Shown one piece after another: positions 32,565 through 42,677 of a stretch of 64,000 nt of DNA. The notes under the pieces are model-generated. The model ran no database searches, was not told the origin of the DNA, and saw nothing but the letters and a program-made list of their open reading frames with translations. This DNA is from Prorocentrum cordatum (lineage: Eukaryota; Sar; Dinophyceae; Prorocentrales; Prorocentraceae): the NCBI GenBank assembly GCA_963575745.1, contig CAUYUJ010003670.1, positions 356,086 through 420,085 of the forward strand, read 5' to 3'. The number at the start of each line of letters is the position of its first letter. Position 1 is the first letter of the stretch. Made by a program: the position numbers and the translations under genes.

Positions 32565-33128
32565 GGTGGAGGCGGAGGAGGATGAGGACCATGATTGCCA
32601 GGGCCAGGAGGAGGACCAGGAGGAGCAGAAGGAGGAGGAAGGCCAGCATGATGATGACGACGGTGATGCTGCGGCAGCCGATGACGATGACTTTCGCGCT
32701 GGTGAGGAGGATGCGGATGATGCTTATGATGATTATACTGGTCATTGTGATGATGGTACGTTTGATGATGATGAAGGCGATGACGATGACGATGACGATC
32801 GCGATGGCGATGACGATGACGCTGACGCTAGTACTTATTATTGTGATGCTGATGATGCCGATGCTGATAATGCTGCTGCTGACGATGATGCTGCTGCTGA
32901 TGATGATGCTGAGTATTGTGATGACGATAATGATGCTGCGACTGCTGACGTTGCTGCCGCTGCTGGTAGTGGTGATGATGCTGATGATCATGCTAACGAT
33001 GACGATGCTGGTGATTGTGGTGGTGATGATGAAGATGATGATGATGATAATGATAATGATGCTGATGACGATGCTGATGATGACGAAGATGATGATGCTT
33101 GATTCTGAATATGGTGACCAGTATGATG

Positions 33129-33180
<52 letters not shown>

Positions 33181-33333
33181 GTATGATGCTGCTGATGATG
33201 CTGATGTTGACGATGATGCTACTGCTCATGATGCTGCTGATGCTGATGCTGCTGATGATGCCGACGATGCTGGTACTGATAATGAGGATGATGATGAAGA
33301 TGCTGACGATCATGTTGATGATGATGATGATGC

Positions 33334-33368
<35 letters not shown>

Positions 33369-33560
33369 CTGATGATGATGATGATGATGACGATGATGAT
33401 GCTGATGCTGATGCTGATGCTGATGACGATGATGCTGACGCTGATGCTGATGATGCTGATGATGCTGATGGGAAGGAGTAGGAGGTGGGGTAGGCGGAGG
33501 AGGAGGCGGAGGATGATGAGGAGGAGGCGGAGGAGGCGGATGAGGAGGAAGAGGTCCGTG
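32565..33560. repeat. About 1 kb GAT/GAG trinucleotide repeat
   Basis: Imperfect (GAT)n with GCT and GAC variants, passing into (GGA)n at 33485-33550. It resembles the tract at 17415-19345 in composition. Poly-Asp frames are artefacts. Confidence 0.9.
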
Positions 33561-34860
33561 AAGTACGTCCGCTTCTGGGGTCATGGCATGGCCCCTGCGG
33601 AGAGGGCAGGTCATCCACAACGGCTGGCAGCAGCTGAGCACGCGGTTGCGCCTAGGGGGGTACCGAGACCACCTCGGGCGGCAGTTCCGCAGCGGTCAGC
33701 AGCCGTGACCGCGCTACGGCCGCTACGGCGCCGGCTACGGATCCCACTGCCGCGGTGACCACGGCCACGACCACGACCATGACCCTCCCCAACACGACTA
33801 CCGAACCCCCTGTCTCCCCTTCCCCCACTCCTTCTTCCTCCCTCCTTCCCCGCCTCTTGCGGGTGGCCCCCCCGCTCAATCCATACCTGCCCCCCTTCTG
33901 CTACGTTTCAGAGTGTGGTGACTGTGTGCGATCCTCCCCCGTACACCCTTTTCGGAAAAGGCTGTGCCGCGGCGGTATGAGCCCCGCGGCCGCGTGTGGG
34001 GCGGCGCCGTTGTGGAGAGGGATAGCAGCGCCAAGGCTGTGACAGAGACAGGAGGAGGAGGAGGAGGAGGAGGAGGAGGAGGAGGAGGAGGAGGAGGAGG
34101 AGGAGGAGGAGGAGGAGGAGGAGGAGGAGGAGGGAGGAGGAGGAGGAGGAGGAGGAGGAGGAACAGGAGGAGGAAACGGAGGAGGACAACCCTGGACCAG
34201 AAGGTGCCGCGGCGCATCCCCCCCCGTAGCGCGGGCGGGAAGGCGCGGCTGGCGTGGACCCGCGGGTCGCGGCGTCGGGGGCGGTGTGGCTGCCTCCTGC
34301 GTGGGTTCTAGGATCCGGGGGCGGGCACCAAGGTCGTTCGTCGGTCGTCGTTCGTCGTCGTCGTCGGTCGTCGTCGCTGCTTGTGTGTGAAGTCCTTTTC
34401 ATATGACCTTTCTATCCATCATCCCTGCTACCGTCTCGGCTCAGGTACTGGAACAGCGCCGTTTGCCCGCGGCGCATGGGAAAAAATGGTATCGCTACCC
34501 TCTCCCTAACATTCTTCTACTTACGGACAACACTGTAGGTTCGACTCTTCGGTCGTTTCATTACACTCACAGGTTATCAGCCTATTATATTTTGCCCTCC
34601 GTTGTGACACCGCGCGCCGTCTTTGACTTAGCCGCATGGCGCTGGACCCCACGGGGACCAGTGCCCTTATGCACTGATCCTGAATGCGTCGGCCGCTACT
34701 GTCGCATCGCACGCAACGGTCTGCAAACCGCTCGCCAAAGGGTCACTCTTCTGAGGCTGGGACTGTGCACATCCATCGCCTGGGGAACCGATCTACCTGG
34801 ACCTCGGGAGGCGGTGGGTATGAACAGATTCGGGCCCTCTGGGACCCAAACGTATACCCA
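33561..34860. other. No gene; contains a GGA repeat
   Basis: 34050-34165 is (GGA)n. 34335-34380 is TCGTCGT-rich. A 227-codon frame (34403-35083, plus) shows no domain and runs into the minisatellite at 34861, so it is not called as a gene. Confidence 0.35.
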
Positions 34861-35003
34861 TCTCCACCACCCCTGGGGGTTCCAGGATGTCGGCTCCCCA
34901 AGCAGTGGCATGATTTCTCCACCTCTGGGGCTCCAGGACGTGGCTCCCCAAGCAGTGGCACCCCTGGGGCTTCCAGGATGTGGCTCCCCAAGCAGTGGCC
35001 GCA
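34861..35003. repeat. Minisatellite with GGCTCCCCAAGCAGTGGC
   Basis: Three units of 40-60 bases share (T/C)TCCAGGA(T/C)GT(C)GGCTCCCC and AAGCAGTGGC. Confidence 0.75.
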
Positions 35004-35241
35004 ACTCTTGGCCAGGGCCATTCTTGCGTCCCAGAGATCCGTCGTGGCGAAAACACGGCAACATCGTGAAACATCACGGCTAGCGCGACCCCATCTCTCT
35101 GTCGCCCTTTCCGAGCCGGACCGATCTGTGATGGCACCGGCGCCCCAAACCGGGCGAACCCGCCCGGTGTGGAAAGAAGAACGCAACGCGCAGAGCTCAG
35201 GATTTGTGACCGCCCTTCGCGGCCGGCGCCTTGGCCGAGCT

Positions 35242-35443
35242 TCGGCGGCGAGCGAGGGGGCGGGAGTGAGAAGGGGAAGGCCTTCTCAGAGGGCGGCGGG
35301 GCTTCGCAGAAGCCCTGGCGCCTTCTGGCACGTCTTCGGTGTCTTCGAGGAAGGCTTGGAACGCTTCTCAGAAGGCTGCGGAACGTCCGAACCCTCTGAG
35401 ATGGCCCGCCCCCTTTCGCTTCCTTCCCGGGCTGGCCGCCGAT
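35242..35443. mobile_element. Foldback (MITE-like) element, family F2 copy 2
   Basis: Diverged relative of 2440-2645. The left arm begins CGGCGGCGAGCGAGGGGG and the right arm ends GGGCTGGCCGCCG. Arms pair at roughly three quarters of positions, and the interior has the same CTTCTCAGA(A/G)GG and TTCTCAGAAGG words. Confidence 0.45.
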
Positions 35444-36197
35444 AGGCGGCCAGAGAGCCCGACGGCTGCCCCAGCCTGGCAGGAGCGAGCGTGCTCGTGG
35501 GCGGCGTGCTGAATTGCAGGCGTGGCCTGCCCCGGCGGCCCCCGGCATGCTTTTGTTCGGCGCCCCTTGGGCGTCGCGTAGTGGGCGTCACGTACGGGGA
35601 GGGGCGGCGAGGGCTGCAGAAAAGGGACCCCTTAGGGTCCCCTGAAGGGGCCCTTGAAGGCCCCAAAGGGGGCCCTTAGGGACCGAAAAGTGCAGATTTC
35701 TTTCCCCCACCCTCATTCATCGCCCCCACATTAAGCGACGCCCAAGGCTCCCAGCGGTCCTCTGGCGTCTTTTCGGCGGCCCTTCGGCGGCCTTGGGCCG
35801 CGCCTGGTCGGACTTCAGAAGACCCCCTCGCGTCGTGAAGAAATCGCGACTGAGGCCTCTTGGGGCCCTCGCTGGGCTTCGGGATTTTCAAACAACGGGT
35901 CGGTATGAACCACTGGTCCCACGTAGTGAAAAAAGACACGACGTCGGGGGTCTACGGCAGGAACACATTTTGTAACGTCACTGGAGAGCGGCCTTCGGCG
36001 GACTTCGGCGGCCCACTGGAATTAGGAAGAGCTTTGGTTTTCGGGCCGATCCTGAGATTCGGGTCGAAGAGCCGATTCGTGGCCGAGGCTCGCCTTGTCT
36101 GGAAAGGCTCTTGTGCTCTTTTTTGAACGGTCCTCATGGTAGCACATGACTGTACGGTAGGTGCGCGCCGTCTTGACGCGACGGCGATTACATCCGA
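35444..36197. other. No gene recognised
   Basis: Includes a small GGGCCCCTT/AAGGGGCCC palindrome-rich patch at 35620-35680. No supported gene. Confidence 0.3.
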
Positions 36198-36557
36198 ATG
36201 CGCCCCTGTCCAGTCACCATATTTGTGCATGTGCAAAACTACAGTGATCGAGACAATTGGCCTGGACTTGGTCATACTTCACAATGCGGATGGCAGACAG
36301 CGCAGCTCCTTCAATTTCAGCACAGCAGCCAGCAGCTGGCCGTTAGCGACATGGCAGATTTCGTGGACTTGGCATCCGGATACCACATGTATTCCTGTGG
36401 CAAGGACTATCGTATGCTGTTGTTGCCCTTGGCGCTTGCCGAGATGCGATGCCTCACCAAACCAATGGACTCGGGTGAGCCGCCAGACGAAGACGAGGTG
36501 TGCGGATTCGGATGGACGTTTTTCGTTGAAACAGTCCACGCCCTTTTAGAAAATTAA
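36198..36557 (+). CDS. Candidate terminal exon, unknown protein
   Basis: The frame is open to TAA 36555-36557. The downstream two thirds (MADFVDLASGYHMYSCGKDY, RMLLLPLALAEMRCL, GEPPDEDEVCGFGWTFFVE) have the balanced composition of a folded protein, unlike the repeat-driven frames around it. The true 5' limit is probably an acceptor or shift between 36200 and 36290 rather than a start codon. No family was recognised and no partner exon was found nearby. It could be chance. Confidence 0.3.
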   Translation: MRPCPVTIFVHVQNYSDRDNWPGLGHTSQCGWQTAQLLQFQHSSQQLAVSDMADFVDLASGYHMYSCGKDYRMLLLPLALAEMRCLTKPMDSGEPPDEDEVCGFGWTFFVETVHALLEN

Positions 36558-37189
36558 TTAAATATATATTTGCCCTGTTGACGAGGAAGTTGCCAGAAGT
36601 CTTCTCCAAGCACAGTTTGATTGGTTGGATTGGGTCGCGCGCAGCAGAGCGTAGCTGAGGTCCAGAACCCAGAATCATCGTCTCATAGACAGTACGCAGC
36701 CGTTTGCGTCAAGACACGGGAATGTTTCTTCCATCGCCGGTTATAACGACCATGGGGGATGTATTTTGGTAGCATGCGCGATTCGGACGATCGCGCAGTT
36801 TGAATCCCGCGGGTGGCCCAGAATCGGTCGATGTGCTGCTTGCGGAGCGCCGTGGTTGTTCAAGGTTGAACGATTCATGCGGCGTCAGAGGCCAACCCCG
36901 ACGTCGTCACGGTACGAACCTGCTTCACTAGATTTCTTGTGTTTGCTTTTCTTGCCGACGGGTTTCGTTTCTGTGTGCTACTGTGCAAGCGCACCGTGCG
37001 GAGAGCAGGGCCTCGTGAGGTCTCAAGCAGTGGTCTCGGGCAGTGGTGAACACAGCCTCGTTGGTGACAGGCTGGCGGCGCTCAGCCGCACCCGATGTTT
37101 TTTCCCAACCATCCAGTGGTGTTGGGTCCTCGTTTTGAAGAGACAGCGCCCTGCGTCTCCTCTCCTGATCCTCCTCCTCCCCCTCCTCC
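36558..37189. other. No gene recognised
   Basis: AT-rich at 36550-36570, then mixed sequence. The open frame starting near 36766 extends only because it runs into the ATC and 90-bp repeats. Confidence 0.3.
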
Positions 37190-37355
37190 CTCTTCTCATC
37201 ATCAGCATCATCATCAGCATCATCATCAGCATCATCATCAGCATCATCATCAGCCTCATCAGCGTCATCGTCATCATCGTCATCATCGTCATCATCGTTA
37301 TCATCGTTATCATCGCCATCATCATCGCCGTTCTCGTCACCATCATCGACACCAA
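37190..37355. repeat. (TCATCA)n repeat
   Basis: CATCATCAGCATCATC and CGTCATCATCG repeats directly left of the second 90-bp array. Confidence 0.9.
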
Positions 37356-37960
37356 TTTCGGCACACCCCTCACGTTTCGTGGCATAGGGAGCTCCACCGA
37401 AGGCCCCAGTGCCATCGTCCACATGCGTCTCCCGCACCCATTTCGGCACACCCCTCACACGTGTCGTGGCCCTGTAGGGAGCTCCACCGAAGGCCCCAGT
37501 GCCACCGTCCACATGCGTCTAACACACCCATTTCGGCTCATTCCTCACACGTTTCGTGGCCCCACGGGGAGCTCGACCGACGGCCCCAGTGCCACCGTCC
37601 ACATGCGTCTAACACACCCATTTCGGCTCATTCCTCACACGTTTCGTGGCCCCACGGGGAGCTCGACCGACGGCCCCGGTGCCACCGTCCACATGCATCC
37701 CCCGCACCCATTTCGGCACATTCCTCACACATTTCGTGGCCCCACGGGGAGCTCGACCGACGGCCCCAGTGCCACCGTCCACGTGCTTCCCCCGCATCCA
37801 TTTCGGTACACCCCTCACACGTCTCGTGGCCCCATAGGGAGCTCCACCGAAAGCCCTAGTGCCACCGCCCGCATGCGCCCCCCACACTCATTTCAGCACC
37901 CCCCTCATACGCTTCGTGGCCCCATAGGGAGCTCCATCGAAGGCCCCAGTGCCACATTGC
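37356..37960. repeat. 90-bp tandem array, locus 2
   Basis: About seven 90-bp units. Landmarks: ACGTTTCGTGGCCCCA(C/T)(A/G)GGGA, GCTC(C/G)ACCGA(A/C)GGCCCC, AGTGCCACCGTCCACATGCG and CCCATTTCGGC(A/T)CA. Units 3 and 4 are almost identical. It belongs to the same family as 13180-14010 but to a different subfamily (GCCACCGTCCACATGCG in place of GGCAGGGTTCGCATGCG). It ends 41 bases before the copia target duplication. Confidence 0.88.
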
Positions 37961-38000
37961 CCCTCTGGCCCCAGCGCTGCAACGTCGACCGCTGGTGATG

Positions 38001-38005
38001 GCACT
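38001..38005. repeat. Copia target-site duplication, left (GCACT)
   Basis: GCACT lies directly before the 5' LTR and again directly after the 3' LTR at 48119-48123. Five bases is the usual length for Ty1/copia integrases. Confidence 0.85.
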
Positions 38006-38186
38006 TGTGACAGGGTTCCTGTTTTCGGTATTATAGGTTTAGCTTAATGATCTTTTCTGTTGATCATGTCACGAGAGCGAGTGGGCACTCGCTTGCTTCA
38101 GACACAGAGGTCAGCTAGAGAAGGCAGCACTGTTGTTTGCCGATTTGGCTCAAGGCAAAAGCATCCGCTCATCTCGCTGCTGCCAC
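38006..38186 (+). repeat. Copia 5' LTR
   Basis: 181 bp, from TGTGACAGGG to GCTGCCAC. It differs from the 3' LTR at three sites, all transitions (two C/T, one G/A). Positions 38139-38154 match 14 of the last 16 bases of the spliced leader. Confidence 0.93.
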
Positions 38187-38189
38187 AGT

Positions 38190-38204
38190 TGGTAGCGGAG
38201 TGGT
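38190..38204 (+). other. Primer binding site (initiator Met tRNA type)
   Basis: TGGTAGCGGAGTGGT starts three bases after the 5' LTR. It matches the reverse complement of a eukaryotic initiator tRNA 3' end (TGGTAGC(A/G)GAG) for at least ten of eleven positions. Such a site primes minus-strand DNA synthesis in LTR elements. Confidence 0.75.
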
Positions 38205-38333
38205 GGTCAGCCATGGCCGGCAGGGGTGGACCCAGGCGCCGCTAGGGCGGTGGCGTCGGGGACCGCTCGAGAGGCCAGGCGACTGCCGCTCCTCCGAGGA
38301 CGTGCAGTGCGTGGATCCACGGCGGGCGTGAGC

Positions 38334-41282
38334 ATGCCAGCAGACAACAACGATGGTGTCTACGCGACAATGGGCGGCACCGAGCAGCCACCGTCAGCTA
38401 CGGCGGCCGCTGCCGGTCAGGCCGCCGGGTCAGGAGGGCCTGTTGCCGATCAGGGGGACCAATTTCGCGCGCAGCTGCGCGACCTGGTCAGAGAGGTAGT
38501 GAGGGACACTATCGGCGAGACAGCAGGCTCGACGGATTCGAGATCGTGTAGGCAACGAGAAGAGAAGGACCCGTGGGAGGACACGGACCCTTGGAAGCGC
38601 GACAAGGACGGCTCAGATCAGTGGAAGGATCAGAGCTGGCAGCAGCGAGAATGGCGGTCGCGCGACCAGGGATGGCCCAGCCAGGAGTGGCAAGGCCAGG
38701 AGTGGTCGTCCAGCCAGTGGTCTAAGGGCGACTTCTCCGATCCTCCCTCGTGGCCTGGTTGGGCCCACTACAGACTGTGGAAGAAGTTTATCTTGCGCCG
38801 GAACCAGGGCACGGATGTCCAGGTCTGGCGTCGCTACGAGAAGCTGATGAAGGGGTTCGACTGGGCCATGCAGGCGAAGTTCGAGGATCTCAGCGACGAC
38901 GTGATCACCGGCGGGCAGTGGCTGGACGCGGTCCTGCGCCGCATGGACGTCATGGCGGGCGAGCGTGAGGGAGACGACCTCAGGCGAGCCGGAAGGCGAG
39001 CGCTCTTCGAGTGCACGCGAGAGTCCAAGGAGACGCTGACGCAGTTCGTCATCAGGCGTGACCAGCAGCTCGCCGAGGCCGAAACCCATGACATCTGGAT
39101 GTCTACCAAGCTGAAGGGCTTTCTATTGGAAGAAGGTGCCGGATTGTCAGCACAGGGACAGCAAAACCTGAGGACGCTCACACGCGGCAGCCTTGACTAC
39201 GATCAGGTATCGTGGGCGCTGAGACAGTTAGATTACGGAAGCGGCGAGAAGCTATTTCCGGGTAGGACAAGCTCGCATCCAGTCCTCGCCGCAGAAGTCG
39301 GCCGAGACAACGCGGGCGGTCAGATTCTTTCCCCTCCTCCCTCGTCTTACCCTCAGCAGTCGTTCCCGACGGCCAACCCAGGGGCTGACGAAGCCGGAGA
39401 CGACTCCTACTACGATGAAGATGCTGAGGAGGGAGATGACGACTCCGACGACCTGTCGGAGGGCGATGTGCAAGCCATTTTGGCGGAGATCGACGACTTA
39501 GACATCTCCGAGGGCGAGGCCGAGGAGGTATACATGCAGATGGAGAGACAGGCCAAGCGTACCTGGAAGCAGAACAAAGACTTGAAGCGGGCGGCCAAGC
39601 AGGACCGCGAGTACTATGGCGCTCGTCCCCGCGGTGGTGCCGGCAAGGGCCGTAACCGCGGCAAGGGCCGAGATGCTCGGCCAGGTCGCAGCGGAGGACG
39701 ACGCGAGCCAGGAGATCGAGGAGCAAGGTCTGGAGATGCACACCGCAAGAAGCTCATGAAGATAACGAAGTGCCACAACTGCAAGGAGAAGGGTCACTGG
39801 CATCGCGAGTGTCCTCACCCTCCGCGAGATCGGAAGGAGGCTTCAGCAAGCCGGGGCCTGGCGGGCTATACCTTCGACGGCTGCGCCAACTACCCGGTGA
39901 TCTCGCGCGACGAGCTGCAGGTTCTGCAGCGGGTGCAGGCAGAGGTCAGGACCACGGACGTTTTCCTGAACGCGGCAGTGACGCAGGGCTTGGTCGACCC
40001 CGGAGCAGGCAGCGACATCGTCGGCCTGCCATCCCTCAACCGCGAGGCCGAGTCCCTGGCCGAGCAGGGGTTATGCTACGTCGCAGTACCGAGGGAGTTC
40101 AAGGCGCCCAAGAAGGCACACGGCATCGGCGGTGAGGCGCGAGTGATTGGCACAGTGCTGTATCCATTGTGCCTCGGCGGGGTCCTCGGAATTGTCGAGA
40201 CGACCGTCCTGAATGAGGACGTCCCGCGCATTTTGAGCGTCAACTTGGTCGACTTCCTAGGGTGCACCCTCGACCTGCCCAGGAATATGCTGTCGTCCAG
40301 CAAGTTGAGGCGCAACATTCCTTCACAGAAGCTCAGTTCAGGACACCGCGTGGCAGACATCGTATGCGCGGTGTCAGGTTCTCTTCTGGCGCCGACGAGT
40401 GCGCTAGAGAAGTATCCTTTCCTGGCGGCCACTTCCTTCCAGCTGTCAGCAGGCGAGAGAGCACCCATCATGGGCGCGACTGGCGAGCTCAGCAAGTACA
40501 TCATCACGTCGGTCCTCATCATCGTCCCAGGTCCCAGGCGACCAGACGGAGTGGTCCCAGAGCAATTCGGAGTACGAGAGCACGGAGTTCTAGGAATCGT
40601 GCCGCGGGCTCAGACGGTCTGCTCGTCATCAGTAGTAGCCTCAGGATCCCGAGTGAGTGGTAAGGCGATGCAGAAGGACGAGACGACAGCGGAGACCGTT
40701 CGAGCCAGGAGTAGGAGCAGGGTCTCGGAGTTTTGGGAAACTCTGGGAAAGAAGGTGTCACGAAACCTGTGTCGGGCGTTTGGGCAAGGATCCCGAGGAA
40801 CCAAAGCTCTCGTCGTTAACGCCGCAAGGTTGTGGTGCCTGACAGCACACACACTCATGGCCCTATCCGTAGCCATCGGCTCCAGCTGCAGCTATCAGCG
40901 ACGCTTTCAACAGCACAGCTTTCAGCAATCGCAGTCTGTCTCCAGCGTCCGTGCAAGGAGTCATGGCAGGGCTTCGTGTGGCAATCCTCGTCGCGTTGAC
41001 GGCGGCCGTCCAGGCGGGCCCGAAGAGGGCCGCCACCGGCAAGGCAGCCCAGGCGACCGAGGAGTTTCTGGCACGTCGGAACGCAGAGTCAGATGTGTCC
41101 TCGGAGTCGTTCGACCAGGCGACCGGACTTCGACGAGGCCGACGCTGCCATGCCCCAGGCGACGCCAGGAACATCGAGCGGCCAGCAGTTGGAGCCGCCT
41201 CCCCTCGGGAATCCAGCAGGCTCGAGTGCTCCAGCGACGCCGGTACATCTGGCGGGACCGTTTTAGGGGGCGCCCGATTTGA
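38334..41282 (+). CDS. Copia Gag-protease polyprotein
   Basis: ATG 38334 is the first Met of the open frame after the primer site. The N-terminal third is acidic and Trp/Gln-rich (WPSQEWQGQEWSSSQWSKGD). It is followed by a helical capsid-like region (residues about 140-330: VWRRYEKLMKGFDWAMQAKF, TLTQFVIRRDQQLAEAE), an acidic stretch, and a basic RG-rich segment. CHNCKEKGHWHREC at about residue 480 is a CCHC zinc knuckle for RNA packaging. At about residue 555, GLVDPGAGSDIVGL looks like an aspartic protease active site with Pro in place of the usual Thr/Ser after Asp. The frame remains open to 41282, but the last 110 residues are probably not the original reading, because a neighbouring frame becomes more protein-like after about 41000. 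Confidence 0.85.
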   Translation: MPADNNDGVYATMGGTEQPPSATAAAAGQAAGSGGPVADQGDQFRAQLRDLVREVVRDTIGETAGSTDSRSCRQREEKDPWEDTDPWKRDKDGSDQWKDQSWQQREWRSRDQGWPSQEWQGQEWSSSQWSKGDFSDPPSWPGWAHYRLWKKFILRRNQGTDVQVWRRYEKLMKGFDWAMQAKFEDLSDDVITGGQWLDAVLRRMDVMAGEREGDDLRRAGRRALFECTRESKETLTQFVIRRDQQLAEAETHDIWMSTKLKGFLLEEGAGLSAQGQQNLRTLTRGSLDYDQVSWALRQLDYGSGEKLFPGRTSSHPVLAAEVGRDNAGGQILSPPPSSYPQQSFPTANPGADEAGDDSYYDEDAEEGDDDSDDLSEGDVQAILAEIDDLDISEGEAEEVYMQMERQAKRTWKQNKDLKRAAKQDREYYGARPRGGAGKGRNRGKGRDARPGRSGGRREPGDRGARSGDAHRKKLMKITKCHNCKEKGHWHRECPHPPRDRKEASASRGLAGYTFDGCANYPVISRDELQVLQRVQAEVRTTDVFLNAAVTQGLVDPGAGSDIVGLPSLNREAESLAEQGLCYVAVPREFKAPKKAHGIGGEARVIGTVLYPLCLGGVLGIVETTVLNEDVPRILSVNLVDFLGCTLDLPRNMLSSSKLRRNIPSQKLSSGHRVADIVCAVSGSLLAPTSALEKYPFLAATSFQLSAGERAPIMGATGELSKYIITSVLIIVPGPRRPDGVVPEQFGVREHGVLGIVPRAQTVCSSSVVASGSRVSGKAMQKDETTAETVRARSRSRVSEFWETLGKKVSRNLCRAFGQGSRGTKALVVNAARLWCLTAHTLMALSVAIGSSCSYQRRFQQHSFQQSQSVSSVRARSHGRASCGNPRRVDGGRPGGPEEGRHRQGSPGDRGVSGTSERRVRCVLGVVRPGDRTSTRPTLPCPRRRQEHRAASSWSRLPSGIQQARVLQRRRYIWRDRFRGRPI

Positions 41283-42629
41283 GCGGGAACATCATCCAGT
41301 ACGATCATGCGGCCTTCGGTACAGGACAGACCGAGGCTCAGAGGACGGCTCGGGCAGCGGCCAGGTCAGGCCCCAAGCCAGGAGCAAGGCCAGGACCAGT
41401 GCGCTGGCAGGCGGCAGCGGCAGCCATGGAGTTTCCCCCAGTGCCACTCCCTCCTCAGGCACTCCTGGGGCGGCGGCCGCGGCGGCAGCCATGGTGCAGG
41501 CGGGAGCGACTCCTCCCCCGCCCGAGGGACCTCCTCCCGAGGTGATCGCGGCCGGGATCGAGGTGCCTCCTCGTGCCGCGGGGTGCGGGGGCGCTCCGTT
41601 GACCGGGCCAGCAGCCGGGAAGCCACCGCCGAAGCCAATGCCGAAGCCGGAGGCGTCCGCCGCACCACCCGCGGACAGGTGCCCTCATCCGCCCAGAGCT
41701 ATCAAGTGCTACGGGAATCAATGGGGATGCGGTTCTCGTTGCACGGTGTGCGGAGAGAGGATCGTGTGGATCCCAGTCGGCCAGCAAGGAGGACCAGGAG
41801 GAGATCAGCCTCCACCTCCTTCGGCAGCGGAAGCAGCCAGGCAGGCCGCAGCCAACTCCCAGAGGATGCTCCAGTACCTCCAGGAGGACCCGGGCTTCCG
41901 ATCGGGGGGCGCGGCGCTGACCACGGTCAACCAGCTCGCTGGGCTTCTCCAGAGCCTCCAATGGCAGCTGCAAGAGGTGCCGGAGGGCATTCGAGCGTTC
42001 GGGCAGATCCAGTCGGTCCTGGATCAGATGACGGCCGTGGCGACTCAGGCGCTCAGCGTGCCCAGCGAGACCCAGGAGGGTCTGCGGCAGATCTTCCAGG
42101 GCATCCAGCACATCAGGAACATCCTGGGGACGTTCGAGAGCTTCGCAGAGAGTCTGGACACCCTACAGGAGTCCATCAATGGCCTCGTCGACGCGGGAAC
42201 AACGTGGAGACGACACTCCAGCAGATCGGGTACATGGTGGTGAACATCGGAACGGCCGTCACCTCCATCGCCCAGGTGATGAACACGGGGCAGGCGAACC
42301 CAGCCTGGCAGATGGGGGATCCGTGGTACGAGTCGCCAGCGGGAGCGGCAGGGGCGGGCAGCAGCGGCAGCGGGCAGCCAGCGCAGTCGGCTTCGCCGAC
42401 AGGTCAGCCGCCGGCAGCACAACAGAGTATGCAGTCGCAGCCAGCTCAGGCGCCCCAATCGTACCAGCCGCTGGGCGAGCAGGACGGGTTAACTACGAGG
42501 GGGACAACGACGACTTCAGCGACGACCGTAGGCAGTCTCTATCCAATACCGGAGGTGGAGAATCCCGCAGCGGGCTGGGAGGTCCTGAGCGACATGAGCG
42601 ACATCAGCAGCTCCGGCCCAGAGACCTAG
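40951..42629 (+). pseudogene. Extra ORF of the copia element, Cys motif and helical region (frameshifted)
   Basis: Pieces in three frames: FDEADAAMPQATPGTSSGQQ and GNIIQYDHAAFGTG (frame of 41279), then CPHPPRAIKCYGNQWGCGS with CTVCGERIVW (frame of 40951). A long helical part follows (AAANSQRMLQYLQEDPGF, QSLQWQLQEVPEGIRAFGQI, IQHIRNILGTFESFAESLDT), which shifts near 42205 to TLQQIGYMVVNIGTAVTS and ends SDMSDISSSGPET at TAG 42627-42629. The Cys pairs suggest a zinc module like those in LINE copy A ORF1. Standard copia elements have nothing between protease and integrase of this kind. Function unknown; perhaps structural or nucleic-acid binding. Confidence 0.55.
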
Positions 42630-42677
42630 GACGGACCAGCAGTGGAGCAGAGCGGCCGAAGGGTCGTTCGCTAGGAC

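Noticed and set aside
32278-33481. Acidic Asp-rich protein of about 270-300 residues
   Set aside because: It arises from the GAT repeat; the N-terminal non-repeat part shows no domain and the frame exists only because the repeat lacks stops.
34403-35083. 226-codon plus-strand ORF
   Set aside because: The second half is the GGCTCCCCAAGCAGTGGC minisatellite and the first half has no recognisable domain.
36766-37998. 410-codon ORF ending just before the copia element
   Set aside because: Two thirds is ATC repeat and 90-bp satellite; the non-repeat start is unconvincing.
38060-38245. ORF beginning MIMSRERVGTRLL, found twice
   Set aside because: It lies within the LTR and recurs at 47992 only because the LTRs are repeated; it ends just after the primer site and is not an element protein.
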